A program made the translations under genes and the position numbers. The notes beneath the pieces were generated by a model. The model made no database searches. It had not been told where the DNA came from and saw nothing but the letters and a program-made list of their open reading frames with translations. DNA of 64,000 nucleotides, from contig NC_086382.1 in the NCBI RefSeq assembly GCF_036588685.1, positions 61,460,987 to 61,524,986 of the forward strand, given 5' to 3'. This document shows, in pieces, positions 63,393 through 64,000 of this stretch (its first letter is position 1; every line of letters starts with the position of its first letter). The stretch comes from Mytilus trossulus (lineage: Eukaryota > Mollusca > Bivalvia > Mytilida > Mytilidae).

Positions 63393-64000
63393 CTAAAACG
63401 AAAGTAAAAAGCAAACATGAAATAAATGAAATTTTTTAAAAGTATAAGCACAAGTTTATGTTTTATATTCATTATCCCTTAATTTATGAACATCATGATA
63501 TCATATTTAACATTAAACAAATCGTTAACAAAACAAAAGAGACCAGCCATTCTTTACAATGTTGAGAAAAGATTATTACAAATCATGAAATAGAGTGTCT
63601 GAATGATACTGAACACAGACGTTACTAGCTTAAGTATGTTCCTTTGGAAAATAACTCATTATAAAGAACCAGTAGACAATAGATATATATTTGTCTTTCA
63701 AGAGAAAATTTAACAGAACAAACTGTTTAAGGCTTTATAGTATAAATATCCTATTCCTAAAGAGGGAATGCAGTGGCTAAAGTGGCAATTCTCATGTGTC
63801 TGATGCTATGTATGATCATATATATGCTTAAACACAATAGCTGTGTTTGCAAGTTTGTTAGCATTGTTCTGAGGAACTACCAATCAACCCCATGTTTTCA
63901 ATGAAAGTAAGAGTTTTGTCTTTATTTCTCTCACAAACGTGACATCAAAAATCCGCCCAACTGTCAAACCTATTAATGTGTGTGCGAAATCTGCGACATT
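63393..64000 (-). other. HUNK upstream intron to the window edge
   Basis: No kinase N-lobe exon is visible. The last ~100 bp are open on the minus strand (reading FAHTLIGLTVGRIFDV) but do not resemble kinase sequence and lack a clear splice boundary. Confidence 0.45.

Overview
The window looks like nuclear DNA from a bivalve mollusc, most likely a mussel (Mytilus-type). It is AT-rich and intron-rich with GT-AG introns. It is densely seeded with dispersed repeats that I recognise from mussel sequence, such as the 'gatgtggtatgattgccaat' family and the 'gacgaaacgcgcgtctggcg' family. The genes are metazoan, single-copy housekeeping or signalling types and do not form operons. The species assignment is inference from repeat recognition and was not searched.

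Layout, left to right. (1) 1-3628, + strand: the last three coding exons of a BAK-type pro-apoptotic Bcl-2 protein (BH3, BH1, BH2, C-terminal membrane anchor); the 5' exons lie off the window. Its second intron holds a 45-bp perfect inverted repeat and a tRNA-derived SINE with a target-site duplication. (2) 3.6-12 kb: intergenic DNA with two TA-flanked MITEs, a tandem duplication and retroelement remnants. (3) 12062-15897, - strand: a two-exon, 860-aa family-B-type GPCR with signal peptide, somatomedin-B domain and seven membrane segments. (4) 16-23 kb: repeats only. (5) 23130-30840, - strand: a cation-dependent mannose-6-phosphate-receptor-like gene, with its first exon separated from its last exons by about 6 kb of repeats. 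(6) 31629-32303, - strand: an intact intronless 2H-phosphoesterase-like gene, with a decayed partial copy at 35.85-36.12 kb. (7) 32.3-41.5 kb: repeats, including an RT remnant, a ~190-bp tandem array and a 1349-bp terminal-inverted-repeat element filled with a 20/30-bp near-palindromic minisatellite. (8) 41586-45326, + strand: two-exon GSKIP. (9) 45.3-56.2 kb: repeats and unannotated AT-rich DNA. (10) 56200-63392, - strand: seven 3' exons of a HUNK-type AMPK-related kinase; its N-lobe exons lie beyond the right edge.

The genes are functionally unrelated neighbours: apoptosis (BAK), GSK3/PKA scaffolding (GSKIP), lysosomal enzyme sorting (M6PR-like), receptor signalling (GPCR), nucleotide or phosphoester chemistry (2H) and kinase signalling (HUNK). 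The best candidate for something undescribed is the element at 38623-39971. It has long inverted termini and a 5-bp target duplication, it sits inside another repeat, and its interior is almost entirely a self-complementary minisatellite with no evident transposase.
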